From assembly GCA_963792815.1 (NCBI GenBank), contig CAWBXR010000003.1, positions 1-64,000 on the forward strand: DNA of 64,000 nucleotides. The letters run 5' to 3'. Source of the DNA: JARRPM01 sp963792815. Its GTDB lineage: Bacteria > Pseudomonadota > Gammaproteobacteria > Pseudomonadales > Halieaceae. Shown here one piece after another: positions 56,124 to 64,000 of the stretch (the first letter of the stretch is position 1; the number at the start of each line of letters is the position of its first letter). The notes under the pieces are model-generated. The model did not search any database and had not been told where the DNA came from. It was given only the letters and a program-made list of their open reading frames with translations. The translations under genes were made by a program, and so were the position numbers.

Positions 56124-57563
56124 CTATAGGTTCTCCTCCGCAAAGGCTGCAAGCCGCGAGCGCACGATACCGTTGACGTGCATGATGCCGGCGTGGGGGT
56201 AGTGCTTGCTCTTCTCAACCAGGTAGGTCAAACCCGAGGTCAGTGGCGAGATATACTTGTTGTCGATCTGGGCCAGGTTGCCCAGCACCACTATTTTCGA
56301 GTCCGCCCCTACCCTGCTGATCACCGACTTGAGCTGGAACTGGGTCAGGCCCTGGGCCTCGTCGATAATGATATAGGCGTTGTTGAATGAGCGACCGCGC
56401 ATGAAGTTGAGGGACTTGAACTGGATATTGGCCCGCTCCTTCACATAGCTGATGCTGCCGTGGCACGACTCGTCCGTGCCGTGCAGGATCTCCAGGTTGT
56501 CGTCGAAGGCCGCCAGCCACGGCGCCATCTTCTCTTCCTCCGTGCCCGGCAGGAACCCTATCTCCTCTGCGATCGGGGGCGTTGAGCGCGCCACTATCAG
56601 CTTGGAGTAGCGCTTCTGCTCCAGGATGGCATGCACCCCATAGGCCAGCGCCAGCAGGGTTTTGCCCGACCCGGCGGGGCCGGTCATCACCGTCATGTCG
56701 ACATTGTCGTCCGCCAGCAGCGACATCGCCATGGCCTGCTCGAGGTTGCGCGGGACCAGGCCCCAGAAACGCCGGTTCATCAGGTTGTCCCGGCTGTCGC
56801 AACGCAGGTAGACGAACTCTGTCTCCACCCGCTTGACGAACGCCATGAACTGGTGATCGTCGTACAGGAACATATTGGGATAGGCCTGTGGCAGGGACTT
56901 GCGGGGTATGCGGTGCAGGGTGCAGTCCCCCTCGCGCAGTGTGTCCACCTCGCTGATCGTCGACCAGAAATCACCCTCGATGTGCTCGTAACCCCGGGCC
57001 AGCAGGTCGATATCGTCCAGCACCCGGTCCCGACGGTAGTCCTCCACATGCACCAGGCCGGATCCCTTGGCCTTGATCCGCATGTTGATGTCCTTGGTCA
57101 CAAGGCAGACAAACTCGTTGGGGTGCTCCGCCTGCAGGCGCAGGGCCACGTTGATAATGCGATTGTCGTTGGCCTGGGCCGGAGTGTCGTCCAGGTAGGG
57201 CACGGATGAGTTGTCCGCCAGGCGCTGGTCGGGGTAGATCGCCAGGGTACCCATGACCTGCCCCTCCAGCCCGGTACCCGGGACCTCCACGCCCTCCTGG
57301 ATCTGCTGGGGGGTAGCGTTGTCCACCACCTTGTCGATCATCTGGATGGCGATGCGCGCCTCCCGGCTCACGGTCTTGTCGTGGCGGTCCTTGATATGGT
57401 CGAGTTCCTCGAGAACGGTCATGGGTATGACCACGTGGTGTTGCTTGAAGGCGGTGACCGCCGTGGGGTCGTGCAGCAGGACATTGGTGTCCAGAACATA
57501 GGTCTTCTTGATGACAGGTTTAAGGGTGGTTTTTTCTACGCGCAGGGCGGAGCCTGAGTCCAT
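56124..57563 (-). CDS. PhoH family protein with N-terminal PIN domain
   Basis: 479 residues. PIN domain (residues ~20-150; TYVLDTNVLLHDPTAVTAFK, VLEELDHIKDRHDKTV) is followed by a PhoH ATPase with Walker A MTGPAGSGKTLLALAYGVHA and Walker B AYIIIDEAQGLTQFQLKSVI. Such PhoH2-type proteins act as RNA helicase/nucleases. MDSGSALRVEKTTLKPVIKK begins the protein at 57563. It converges with the barrel-like gene. Confidence 0.93.
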   Translation of the reverse strand: MDSGSALRVEKTTLKPVIKKTYVLDTNVLLHDPTAVTAFKQHHVVIPMTVLEELDHIKDRHDKTVSREARIAIQMIDKVVDNATPQQIQEGVEVPGTGLEGQVMGTLAIYPDQRLADNSSVPYLDDTPAQANDNRIINVALRLQAEHPNEFVCLVTKDINMRIKAKGSGLVHVEDYRRDRVLDDIDLLARGYEHIEGDFWSTISEVDTLREGDCTLHRIPRKSLPQAYPNMFLYDDHQFMAFVKRVETEFVYLRCDSRDNLMNRRFWGLVPRNLEQAMAMSLLADDNVDMTVMTGPAGSGKTLLALAYGVHAILEQKRYSKLIVARSTPPIAEEIGFLPGTEEEKMAPWLAAFDDNLEILHGTDESCHGSISYVKERANIQFKSLNFMRGRSFNNAYIIIDEAQGLTQFQLKSVISRVGADSKIVVLGNLAQIDNKYISPLTSGLTYLVEKSKHYPHAGIMHVNGIVRSRLAAFAEENL

Positions 57564-57986
57564 AGAGGATTCCTCATTGTTGTGTCACAGGGTAATGGTC
57601 TGGTGGGCTGGTATTTTTGTACCGACAGCATGGGCCGGGGCAGAGGTGGAAGGGAGGGTGTGTTTTGCCGCCTGGACAGGAATGTCGGGGGCGTATGGTG
57701 CTTGAACCCGGGTGGCTCGGTGGCAGCGCTCTGGCGCTTACTGTGCGATACATGGCAACAGACAAGGTGCTGTCGGGCCTGCATCCGGAAGTCAGTCAAT
57801 GGCTCTTCCCGGTGGGGCTGGTTTCTCCCGCGTAGCCCCGATTATCAAACCCTCCTCGCCGGCATGTCAATGGCAACCGGGAAAATAGCGCCTAATGACC
57901 CAGGTCGGACATATCTCACTGACACAGCTGGTGATTTCCGCTAGCATAGCGCGCTTGTATTCAAGAATTTATAAGTAGCTCCCTCG
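57564..57986. other. Intergenic region upstream of phoH and rnb
   Basis: About 420 bases between divergent genes. An ORF from 57582 to 57944 (120 residues, Trp/Gly/Arg-rich) has no family features and is not accepted. It should contain promoters for both genes; none is clear. Confidence 0.6.
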
Positions 57987-59990
57987 ATGCTCAACCAGGA
58001 CTCCCTGTCGCAACTCAAAGGCCTAAAATCCCAGATGGAGGCCGAAAAGGAGCGCGCCGAGGCCGTTATCAAGGGCACCCAGAACCGGTACGGTTTTGCG
58101 GTCCTCGATGACGGTCGCGAAATTTTCATTCCCCCGGACGAAATGCTCAAGGTCTTTCCCGACGATCGCGTCAAGATCTGCATTCGGCCGACCAGGGACA
58201 ACAAGACCATCGCCGACATCGAGAAACTGGTGGACAGCCCGCTGGGGGACTTTACCGGCCGCTGTGTGCGCAAGGGCAAGGCCGTATTCGTCGAGCCGGA
58301 CCTGCAACAGCTCAACCGCTGGTTGTTCATACCGCCCCACGCCCGCAACGGGGTAAAGGAAGGCGACTACGTGCGCTGCGCGATACTGCGCCACCCCATC
58401 CGCGACGGCAAACCCCAGGCCAAGGTGCTGAGCGTCATCGGCGATGACACGACACCCGGTATCGAGAATCTGTACAGCATGGCCAAGTACCGGCTGGCGA
58501 CCGAGTGGAGCAGCGCCAGCAAGAAAGAAGTGGAACGCCTGGTGGCGGAATGCCAACCGCTCAACACCGGCAAGCGACGAGACCTCACCGACCTGGAGTT
58601 TATCTCCATCGATACGGTAAAGACCCAGGACATCGACGACGCCCTCTATGCGGAAATCAGCAGCGATGGCTGGACCCTGTTCGTCGCCATCGCCGATCCC
58701 ACCGCCTATATAGACGAGGACAGCGAACTGTATCGAGACATCGCCGCCCGCGGGACATCGGTCTACTTCCATGGTGACGTGCTGCCCATGATGCCGGAAC
58801 AGCTGTCCCAGGATACCTGCGCACTGTCCGAGGGTAGCGACCGCCCGGCACTGGTGTGCAAGATCGCCATCAGCGACAACGGCGAGGTCGGCGATTTCGA
58901 GTTCATGGAAGCAACCGTCCGCTCCCGCGGCAAGCTGTCCTACTACGGTGTGGATCGCTACCTGAATGGCCAGGGCGACGAACTGATGAGCCACGCCACC
59001 CCGCTTGAGTCCCTGTACCAGGTTTTTCGGGCGCTGCGGGCCAACCGGGAAGAACACGGCCTGGTAATGGAGGACCGGCAGGAGTATCGCTGGATTCTCA
59101 ACGACAGCAAGCAGATTGAGTCCATCGAGCCCTACGAAAAGCTCCTGTCCCAGAAGCTGGTGGAGGAGTGCATGATCGCGGCCAACCGCTGCGCTGCCCG
59201 ATTCCTGCGCGAGCACGGGGCAAGCGGTCCCTTCGTCACGCACCCGGGCATTCGCCCGGACCGGCTCGATGAAGCGCGCAAATTCCTCTCAATGCACGCG
59301 CCGGCTGTTGCAGACACCGATCCCACCACGGTTTCCGGCTACCGCGACATCATGCGCTGCCTGTCCAACGATGGCCATGCACTGCCCCTGCGAGGCATGG
59401 TCAACCGGCTCCTTACCCGGGCTGAATTGCATATTGAGCCCGGTGCCCATATGGGCATGGCTCTGGAGGTCTATACCAACTGCACATCGCCACTGCGCAA
59501 GTACCTCGACTTCCTGGTCCATATGCAGATCAAGGCTCTCCTGCACGGGCAAAGCGCCAGTCGGGTAGACCAGCCGATGCTCGCAGCACTGGCTCAACGC
59601 CAGCAAAATACCCGCAGCGCCACCCTGGATGCGGAGCGCTGGCTGGCGGGTAAGTACCTGGAGAGGCTCGCAGGCAGCGCCGCGGGCCTGACCTTCCGGG
59701 GAAGGATAAGCCACGTCAATAGCAGCGGCTTTAACGTGCGCCTCGAGGACAACGGCCTGGAGGGTTTTGTCGACCTGCGCAAGGACCCTGAAAAGTTCAG
59801 CTATGACAAATGGACAGCCAGCCTGACCAGCACGACCCGCAGGTTCCAGCTGGAACAACCGGTAGAGTTAAGCTTCCTGTCGATCGACAGTGCCAACCAG
59901 TACCGGGCGATGTTCGGGCTGGTGGAAGGCTGCGGGCTCAAGCCGCCCAAGGCTGAGGCGACCGAGGCAGCACCACCCGAAGAAGAATAG
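57987..59990 (+). CDS. rnb: Exoribonuclease II (RNase II/VacB family)
   Basis: 667 residues. 3'-5' processive RNA exonuclease. Two N-terminal cold-shock domains (residues ~25-180; NRYGFAVLDDGREIFIPPDE), RNB domain from about 205 with FISIDTVKTQDIDDALYAEI (catalytic Asp cluster), ARGTSVYFHGDVLPMMPEQL and YTNCTSPLRKYLDFLVHMQI. The C-terminal S1-like domain begins GLTFRGRISHVNSSGFNV. The length and domain order fit RNase II better than RNase R. Confidence 0.92.
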   Translation: MLNQDSLSQLKGLKSQMEAEKERAEAVIKGTQNRYGFAVLDDGREIFIPPDEMLKVFPDDRVKICIRPTRDNKTIADIEKLVDSPLGDFTGRCVRKGKAVFVEPDLQQLNRWLFIPPHARNGVKEGDYVRCAILRHPIRDGKPQAKVLSVIGDDTTPGIENLYSMAKYRLATEWSSASKKEVERLVAECQPLNTGKRRDLTDLEFISIDTVKTQDIDDALYAEISSDGWTLFVAIADPTAYIDEDSELYRDIAARGTSVYFHGDVLPMMPEQLSQDTCALSEGSDRPALVCKIAISDNGEVGDFEFMEATVRSRGKLSYYGVDRYLNGQGDELMSHATPLESLYQVFRALRANREEHGLVMEDRQEYRWILNDSKQIESIEPYEKLLSQKLVEECMIAANRCAARFLREHGASGPFVTHPGIRPDRLDEARKFLSMHAPAVADTDPTTVSGYRDIMRCLSNDGHALPLRGMVNRLLTRAELHIEPGAHMGMALEVYTNCTSPLRKYLDFLVHMQIKALLHGQSASRVDQPMLAALAQRQQNTRSATLDAERWLAGKYLERLAGSAAGLTFRGRISHVNSSGFNVRLEDNGLEGFVDLRKDPEKFSYDKWTASLTSTTRRFQLEQPVELSFLSIDSANQYRAMFGLVEGCGLKPPKAEATEAAPPEEE

Positions 59991-60010
59991 GCTAGAAAGG
60001 TTTTTTAGCG

Positions 60011-60325
60011 TTATCTGCTGGCGCGCCTGCGGTGCGCCGATTCGGCAGGGGCCGTTACGGGGGCTTGCAGCGCACCTTCCAGGTTGGCCTGCACGCGGGT
60101 TACCAGCTCGATCATTTCCGCCACCCCGAGAGCGCGCAGATACTCCCCCACACCCCTGTAGTCATCCAGCTCGACCCGGGCATCAACCACCCGCAGGGCC
60201 TGTATTATCAGCTCCTCACTGGAGCTGAGCCCGTCCTGCTCACCGAAGATCAGCTTGGTAAAAGTATCCACAATGGCCATCTCGCTGACCGGCTCGCCCG
60301 CCACGGAATCGATCGCCGTTTTCAT
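60011..60325 (-). CDS. Hypothetical cytoplasmic protein
   Basis: 104 residues. MKTAIDSVAGEPVSEMAIVD, TFTKLIFGEQDGLSSSEELI: helical, acidic, with no signal peptide or membrane segment. The tail (RRRASR) is basic. I do not recognise a family. It is convergent with rnb (20 bases from its end) and is followed upstream by asnS on the same strand, 150 bases away. Confidence 0.65.
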   Translation of the reverse strand: MKTAIDSVAGEPVSEMAIVDTFTKLIFGEQDGLSSSEELIIQALRVVDARVELDDYRGVGEYLRALGVAEMIELVTRVQANLEGALQAPVTAPAESAHRRRASR

Positions 60326-60478
60326 GGTCTACCCCCGCGAGTAACCGCCGCCCCCCGCAGGCGACTTGCCTGAGGCCGGGGTGACAGTTCAAGTATGGCT
60401 GAAATAGCCGGGGCAGCTGGTTAAAATTTGGTCAATAATTCACAAACCCGGCCGGGTTCGGGCCGCGGGAAGGGCTGA

Positions 60479-61876
60479 TCAGAAACTGGCATGACCCGGG
60501 GTACGGGGGAAGGGGATCGCGTCGCGCACGTTCTCCATGCCGGTAACGTAGTTGAGCAGGCGCTCGAAGCCGAGACCGAAACCCGCGTGCGGCACCGTGC
60601 CATAGCGGCGCAGATCCCGGTACCACCACAGCTCCTGCTTCAGGTGCTCGTCCATCCTGGCGTCCAGCACATCCAGCCGCTCCTCCCGCTGGCTGCCGCC
60701 GATTATCTCGCCGATACCCGGGGCGAGAACGTCCATCGCCGCCACGGTCTCGCCATCATCGTTGAGCCGCATGTAGAACGCCTTGATATCCTTGGGGTAG
60801 TTCATTACCACCAGCGGGCGACCCACATGCTGTTCCGACAGGTAGCGCTCGTGCTCGGATGCGAGGTCCAGCCCCCAGGCCACGGGAAACTCGAACTTCT
60901 GTCCGCAGTTGCTCAGTATCTCAACCGCCTCGCGGTAGTCCATGCGCTCAAAACTGCTGTCCACCACCCCCCGCAGCCGGGAGATCACCGTGGGGTCGAT
61001 ATGCTGCGCGAAGAAGGCCATGTCGTCCTCGCGCTCTTCCAGCACCCGGGCAAAGACATACTTCAGCAGGTCCTCGGCGAGGTCCGCATCGTCACTGAGA
61101 TCGGCAAAGGCGATTTCCGGCTCTACCATCCAGAACTCCGCCAGGTGACGACTGGTGTTGGAATTTTCCGCCCGGAAGGTGGGGCCAAAGGTGTACACCT
61201 TGCTCATCGCCAGGCAGTAGGATTCCACCTCGAGCTGGCCGGATACCGTCAAAAAGGACTCTCCGGCAAAAAAGTCCTGGCTGAAATCCACCTCGCCACC
61301 CCCGGTTCGGGGCAGGTTGGCAAAATCCAGGGTGCTGACACGGAACAGTTCCCCCGCGCCCTCGCAGTCACTGCCGGTAATAATCGGGGTGTTGATCCAG
61401 TAAAAACCGCGATCGTAAAAATAGTTGTGGATTGCGTTTGCCAGGGTCGCCCTCACCCTGGTTATCGCGCCAATGGTATTGGTGCGCGGGCGCAGGTGCG
61501 CCTGGGTTCGCAGGTACTCGAAGCTGTGCCGCTTCTTGGCGATGGGGTAGGTTTCCGGGTCGTCCACCCAGCCCACGACCTCCACTGCCGACGCCTGTAT
61601 TTCAACGCTCTGGCCCTTGCCCTGGGAGGGTACCAGTTCTCCGGCAACCACCACCGCGCAACCGGTGGAGAGTTTCAGGATCTCGGACTCGTAGTTGTCC
61701 AGCGCAGCGGGCACCACGGCCTGGATGGCATCAAAGCCGGACCCGTCATGCACTGCCAGGAAAGAGATTCCCGCCTTGGAATCGCGCTTGCTGCGCAACC
61801 AGCCCCGGACGCGGACCTGTTGTCCGACGGCAACACGCCCCTTGAGGGCGCTTTCTACTGTGGTGAACTGGGACAT
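60479..61876 (-). CDS. asnS: Asparaginyl-tRNA synthetase
   Basis: 465 residues. Class IIb synthetase charging tRNA-Asn. The N-terminal OB domain has GQQVRVRGWLRSKRDSKAGI; class II motif 2 is in TFRAENSNTSRHLAEFWMVE and motif 3 is GFGLGFERLLNYVTGMENVR. The C-terminus RDAIPFPRTPGHASF is the Asn-specific ending. Complete and normal length. Confidence 0.96.
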   Translation of the reverse strand: MSQFTTVESALKGRVAVGQQVRVRGWLRSKRDSKAGISFLAVHDGSGFDAIQAVVPAALDNYESEILKLSTGCAVVVAGELVPSQGKGQSVEIQASAVEVVGWVDDPETYPIAKKRHSFEYLRTQAHLRPRTNTIGAITRVRATLANAIHNYFYDRGFYWINTPIITGSDCEGAGELFRVSTLDFANLPRTGGGEVDFSQDFFAGESFLTVSGQLEVESYCLAMSKVYTFGPTFRAENSNTSRHLAEFWMVEPEIAFADLSDDADLAEDLLKYVFARVLEEREDDMAFFAQHIDPTVISRLRGVVDSSFERMDYREAVEILSNCGQKFEFPVAWGLDLASEHERYLSEQHVGRPLVVMNYPKDIKAFYMRLNDDGETVAAMDVLAPGIGEIIGGSQREERLDVLDARMDEHLKQELWWYRDLRRYGTVPHAGFGLGFERLLNYVTGMENVRDAIPFPRTPGHASF

Positions 61877-61891
61877 GGTAACGGGAAACCT

Positions 61892-62446
61892 CTATCTGGC
61901 GACTCGGGTGATTTTGCTGCCTTCCAGGGTCAGGTTGTACATTAAACCCGAGGCCGAAAAGACGAAGCCCACCACCGACTCTTTCAGGGTCTGGGAGTCA
62001 ATACTGCCATCGACGCCCAACTTGACGAGTGTGACGCTGCCATCCACGCCGACTTTCCAGCCGCTGCTGTTCTGGAATTTTCTCAGCGCATCCTCGGTCA
62101 TGAAGAGGATCACTACCGACTTGGTCTGCACCCCCACCTGCAAGCCGAATGAAGCGCCGGCGGTAACAAAATACGAGGTGGGTTTGCCCGGCACCAGCAG
62201 GGAGCCCTCGCCGAACTCGCCACCCACACCGAAGCCCAGTTTAACGACATCCGGAAACACCAGTACCCCCGCCGCCCTGTCCAGCAATTCCTCCGCCTTG
62301 CTGGAGTGGGCGCGGAGCTTGACCAGCGCTTCCGCGGAACCCGCATCGATTACCGCCTTGCTGTCAGCCCACAATACGGGCGCGGGCAACAGCAGCACCA
62401 GGCCTACGAGCAAGGGCAGCCATGGGCTGCGATTAAGCTGGAACAT
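61892..62446 (-). CDS. SYLF/YSC84-domain lipid-binding protein, exported
   Basis: About 184 residues. A signal peptide (MFQLNRSPWLPLLVGLVLLL, ending near LWA-D) precedes a SYLF domain: AGVLVFPDVVKLGFGVGGEF, GEGSLLVPGKPTSYFVTAGA and FGLQVGVQTKSVVILFMTED. SYLF domains bind phosphoinositides in eukaryotes; the bacterial role is unclear. The ATG at 62446 gives a better signal than the one at 62455. The gene follows asnS by about 15 bases in the reverse direction. Confidence 0.85.
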   Translation of the reverse strand: MFQLNRSPWLPLLVGLVLLLPAPVLWADSKAVIDAGSAEALVKLRAHSSKAEELLDRAAGVLVFPDVVKLGFGVGGEFGEGSLLVPGKPTSYFVTAGASFGLQVGVQTKSVVILFMTEDALRKFQNSSGWKVGVDGSVTLVKLGVDGSIDSQTLKESVVGFVFSASGLMYNLTLEGSKITRVAR

Positions 62447-62642
62447 CGATACCACTCCTGGTCATTTGACGCGCCTGTACGGGGCTCCCGCCACCGGCGC
62501 CGAATCTTGCAGCGGTGGATTCTACACTAACACTGGCGCTGCGTGCACAAGGCCGCGGGGCCCGCGTACCCTTGTGGAGCACTGGCATTGGGGTTCTAAT
62601 GAGTTCCTCGTGACAATCCGCGCACAGGCGGCAGGTGTTTAC

Positions 62643-63035
62643 ATGAAAAAGGACGAAATAGAGTTTCTGGAAGGCGGCAACTACCTCAGTCTGGCCACCC
62701 GCAAAAAATCCGGCGACCTGGTTCCAACCCCGGTCTGGTTTGCGCCTGACGGGGACAGTTATTACCTGTTCTCGGCGGGGGACGCCGGCAAGGTAAAGCG
62801 CTTGCGCAACTTCAGCCAGGTGCGAGTTGCTGCCTGCACGATGACCGGCACACTGACCGGAGAATGGCTGGACACCCAGGCCTATCTGCTCGACAAACCT
62901 GCCGACATGGACCGGGCCCTCGGGGCACTGCGGCGCAAATACGGCTGGCAAATGGCGATCGGGGACTGCTTTTCCAGGCTCACCGGCAAAATGAAACGCC
63001 GGCAGTATATCCGGGTCGAGCGCCCGAAAGCCTAG
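62643..63035 (+). CDS. Pyridoxamine 5'-phosphate oxidase-like / PPOX-class flavoprotein
   Basis: 130 residues. The split-barrel flavin-binding fold is seen in LSLATRKKSGDLVPTPVWFA and YYLFSAGDAGKVKRLRNFSQ, then VRVAACTMTGTLTGEWL. Proteins of this size are PPOX-class F420- or FMN-dependent enzymes; the substrate cannot be predicted. The ATG at 62643 is chosen because the open frame upstream to 61695 is antisense to asnS and the SYLF gene. Confidence 0.85.
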   Translation: MKKDEIEFLEGGNYLSLATRKKSGDLVPTPVWFAPDGDSYYLFSAGDAGKVKRLRNFSQVRVAACTMTGTLTGEWLDTQAYLLDKPADMDRALGALRRKYGWQMAIGDCFSRLTGKMKRRQYIRVERPKA

Positions 63036-63213
63036 CCTGCAAATCTCACCGGCGTCCGTCACGAGACGGTTCAGGCGTGCGCCATGGCTGGGGTTCGCGA
63101 CCGAAGAGCGCGCAGGCATAGTTGACGCTATGTCGAGCACTCTGACCGAGCGAACGCCAGGCAGGGCGTGCGACTGGGCCGTCGCAGCAGGACGGCGGTG
63201 AGATTTGCAGGCT
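63034..63213. repeat. Inverted-repeat-bounded 180-bp element
   Basis: AGCCTGCAAATCTCACC (63034-63050) is repeated inverted as GGTGAGATTTGCAGGCT (63197-63213), a perfect 17-bp pair overlapping the ends of the PPOX and TPR genes. The interior has a hairpin CATAG-TTGACG-CTATG (63117-63132) and no ORF. It resembles a MITE/REP-type repeat. Confidence 0.75.
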
Positions 63214-64000
63214 AGATTCCCGCCAGCTGGGCCTCGCGCACCGCCTCCAGTTGCAGCTGGTAATAGGCGATATCCGAGTGCAGGGTCGCCAGGTTGATCG
63301 CCTCTTCCATATCCCGGCCGGCGGCCTCGTAATCGGTGAGCTGGTAGTGGATCACCCCGCGGCTGAACAACAGGTTGCTGTCGCCGGGCGCCAGGGCCAC
63401 CGCCTGCTCGTAGTGGGCCAGCGCCGCAACCCAGTCCCCCGCTGCAGCAACTTCATCCCCCAGCCAGGCATGGTAGTAGGGGTTGGATCGACGGTGTATT
63501 TCGACCCGATCAAGCCAGTAATTCCGCTCCTCTTCCCGCCCTTCCAGGCCATACAGCACGGCCAGGTTGGTCATGGCTGAATACTCGGTGAAGTCCAGGT
63601 CCAGCGCCTGCAGGTAGCTTTGCTCGGCCTCCCGGTGCTGGCCATTGGAGCGATAAATGGCACCGAGGTTGGCCCACAGATGCGCATCCGCGGGGCTCAG
63701 CTGCAGGGCGCGCACCTCATACAACCAGGCCGTCTCCGTATCAGCTTCCGCCAGTGCAGCCATGGCAATATTGTTGTAGTACAGGGCCTCGCCCTGGGCG
63801 TCTGTCAGCTCCCGGGAACCGCTGATAGCGCTGGAAGGCAGCGGGTCGATATCGACCATGTAACTCTTGCCGTCGCGCAACCGCACCGAGACGTTTACAT
63901 GCAGTCCCAGTTGCACCCGATCGTTTGCCCGGCTCCACTGGGGCCTCACTTCCACCCACTGGTAGTTGGCCTCCAGGCCCGCTTCCCGGGCGAGGGCGAT
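63212..64000 (-). CDS. TPR-repeat protein with transglutaminase-like N-terminus (partial)
   Basis: The window ends inside this gene; 3' end included. The visible part begins ALAREAGLEANYQWVEVRPQ and then LGLHVNVSVRLRDGKSYMVD, which look like the end of a transglutaminase-like domain. The rest is four to five TPR motifs: EALYYNNIAMAALAEADTET, HLWANLGAIYRSNGQHREAE, NPYYHAWLGDEVAAAGDWVA and LLFSRGVIHYQLTDYEAAG. A role in periplasmic or cytoplasmic scaffolding is possible; not determined. Confidence 0.8.
   Translation of the reverse strand: MALAREAGLEANYQWVEVRPQWSRANDRVQLGLHVNVSVRLRDGKSYMVDIDPLPSSAISGSRELTDAQGEALYYNNIAMAALAEADTETAWLYEVRALQLSPADAHLWANLGAIYRSNGQHREAEQSYLQALDLDFTEYSAMTNLAVLYGLEGREEERNYWLDRVEIHRRSNPYYHAWLGDEVAAAGDWVAALAHYEQAVALAPGDSNLLFSRGVIHYQLTDYEAAGRDMEEAINLATLHSDIAYYQLQLEAVREAQLAGI

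Noticed and set aside
57582..57944. 120-codon frame upstream of rnb
   Set aside because: Composition (Trp, Gly, Arg) and lack of any domain or clear ribosome site argue against a gene; it lies in the promoter region.
1..64000. tRNA and rRNA genes
   Set aside because: No cloverleaf-like T-loop (GTTCGAATC-type with matching stems) or rRNA segment was recognised on reading; a covariance search was not possible.

Overview
The window looks like a chromosomal segment of a marine-type gammaproteobacterium. The right half carries the gammaproteobacterial block queG / nnrD-tsaE-amiB-mutL-miaA-hfq-hflX-hflK-hflC-DUF2065-hisZ-purA, followed by orn / rsgA / psd, which resembles the E. coli arrangement. 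The high GC content and the gene families would suit the Cellvibrionales/Halieaceae, but that placement is an inference from gene content only.

Layout. (1) 1-27,010 is an exopolysaccharide (EPS) locus. Two UDP-sugar genes (a UDP-glucuronate epimerase-like gene and ugd) and a heparinase-like gene sit at the left. A tightly packed reverse-strand operon follows (read right to left): a MarR-type EPS regulator, a Wzx flippase, alternating methyltransferases and glycosyltransferases, an acyltransferase, an asparagine synthetase, an EpsG-like polymerase and a last glycosyltransferase. Upstream on the same strand lie the O-antigen-ligase-like protein, an outer-membrane barrel, a VpsP-like protein, Wza, Wzc, CpsB and RfaH. 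A perfect 12-base ops element between rfaH and the regulator suggests that RfaH antiterminates the 13.6-kb operon. The cpsB-rfaH junction is tandemly duplicated, leaving truncated copies.

(2) 27,132-33,010, reverse strand, is a lasso-peptide (RiPP) gene cluster that has not been labelled by simple ORF reading, because several of its genes are broken by frameshifts. It holds a 49-residue precursor with a textbook leader motif (YSTPKLTDFG...LTAGG), a PRMT-like methyltransferase whose C-terminus resembles a PqqD/RRE domain, an HPr-kinase-like kinase, an asparagine-synthetase-like lasso cyclase (Cys2 replaced by Ser), and a B2 leader peptidase with Cys/His/Asp in recognisable motifs. A second leader-like motif lies between cyclase and peptidase. 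This is the most interesting system in the window.

(3) 33,434-37,092 holds a DUF222/HNH endonuclease behind a perfect LexA box, an ABC exporter and a DUF6316-like small protein. (4) 37,165-64,000 is conserved housekeeping sequence, interrupted by three inverted-repeat clusters (50.3-50.7 kb, 53.7-54.1 kb, 63.0-63.2 kb).

A caution for every reader: at least 15 genes, including housekeeping miaA and mutL, are split by single-base indels. Some of these lie at homopolymers, so many are probably sequencing or assembly errors. The density is highest at 5-16 kb and 27-31 kb, so real decay there cannot be excluded. For such genes the coordinates given span the whole reconstructed gene.
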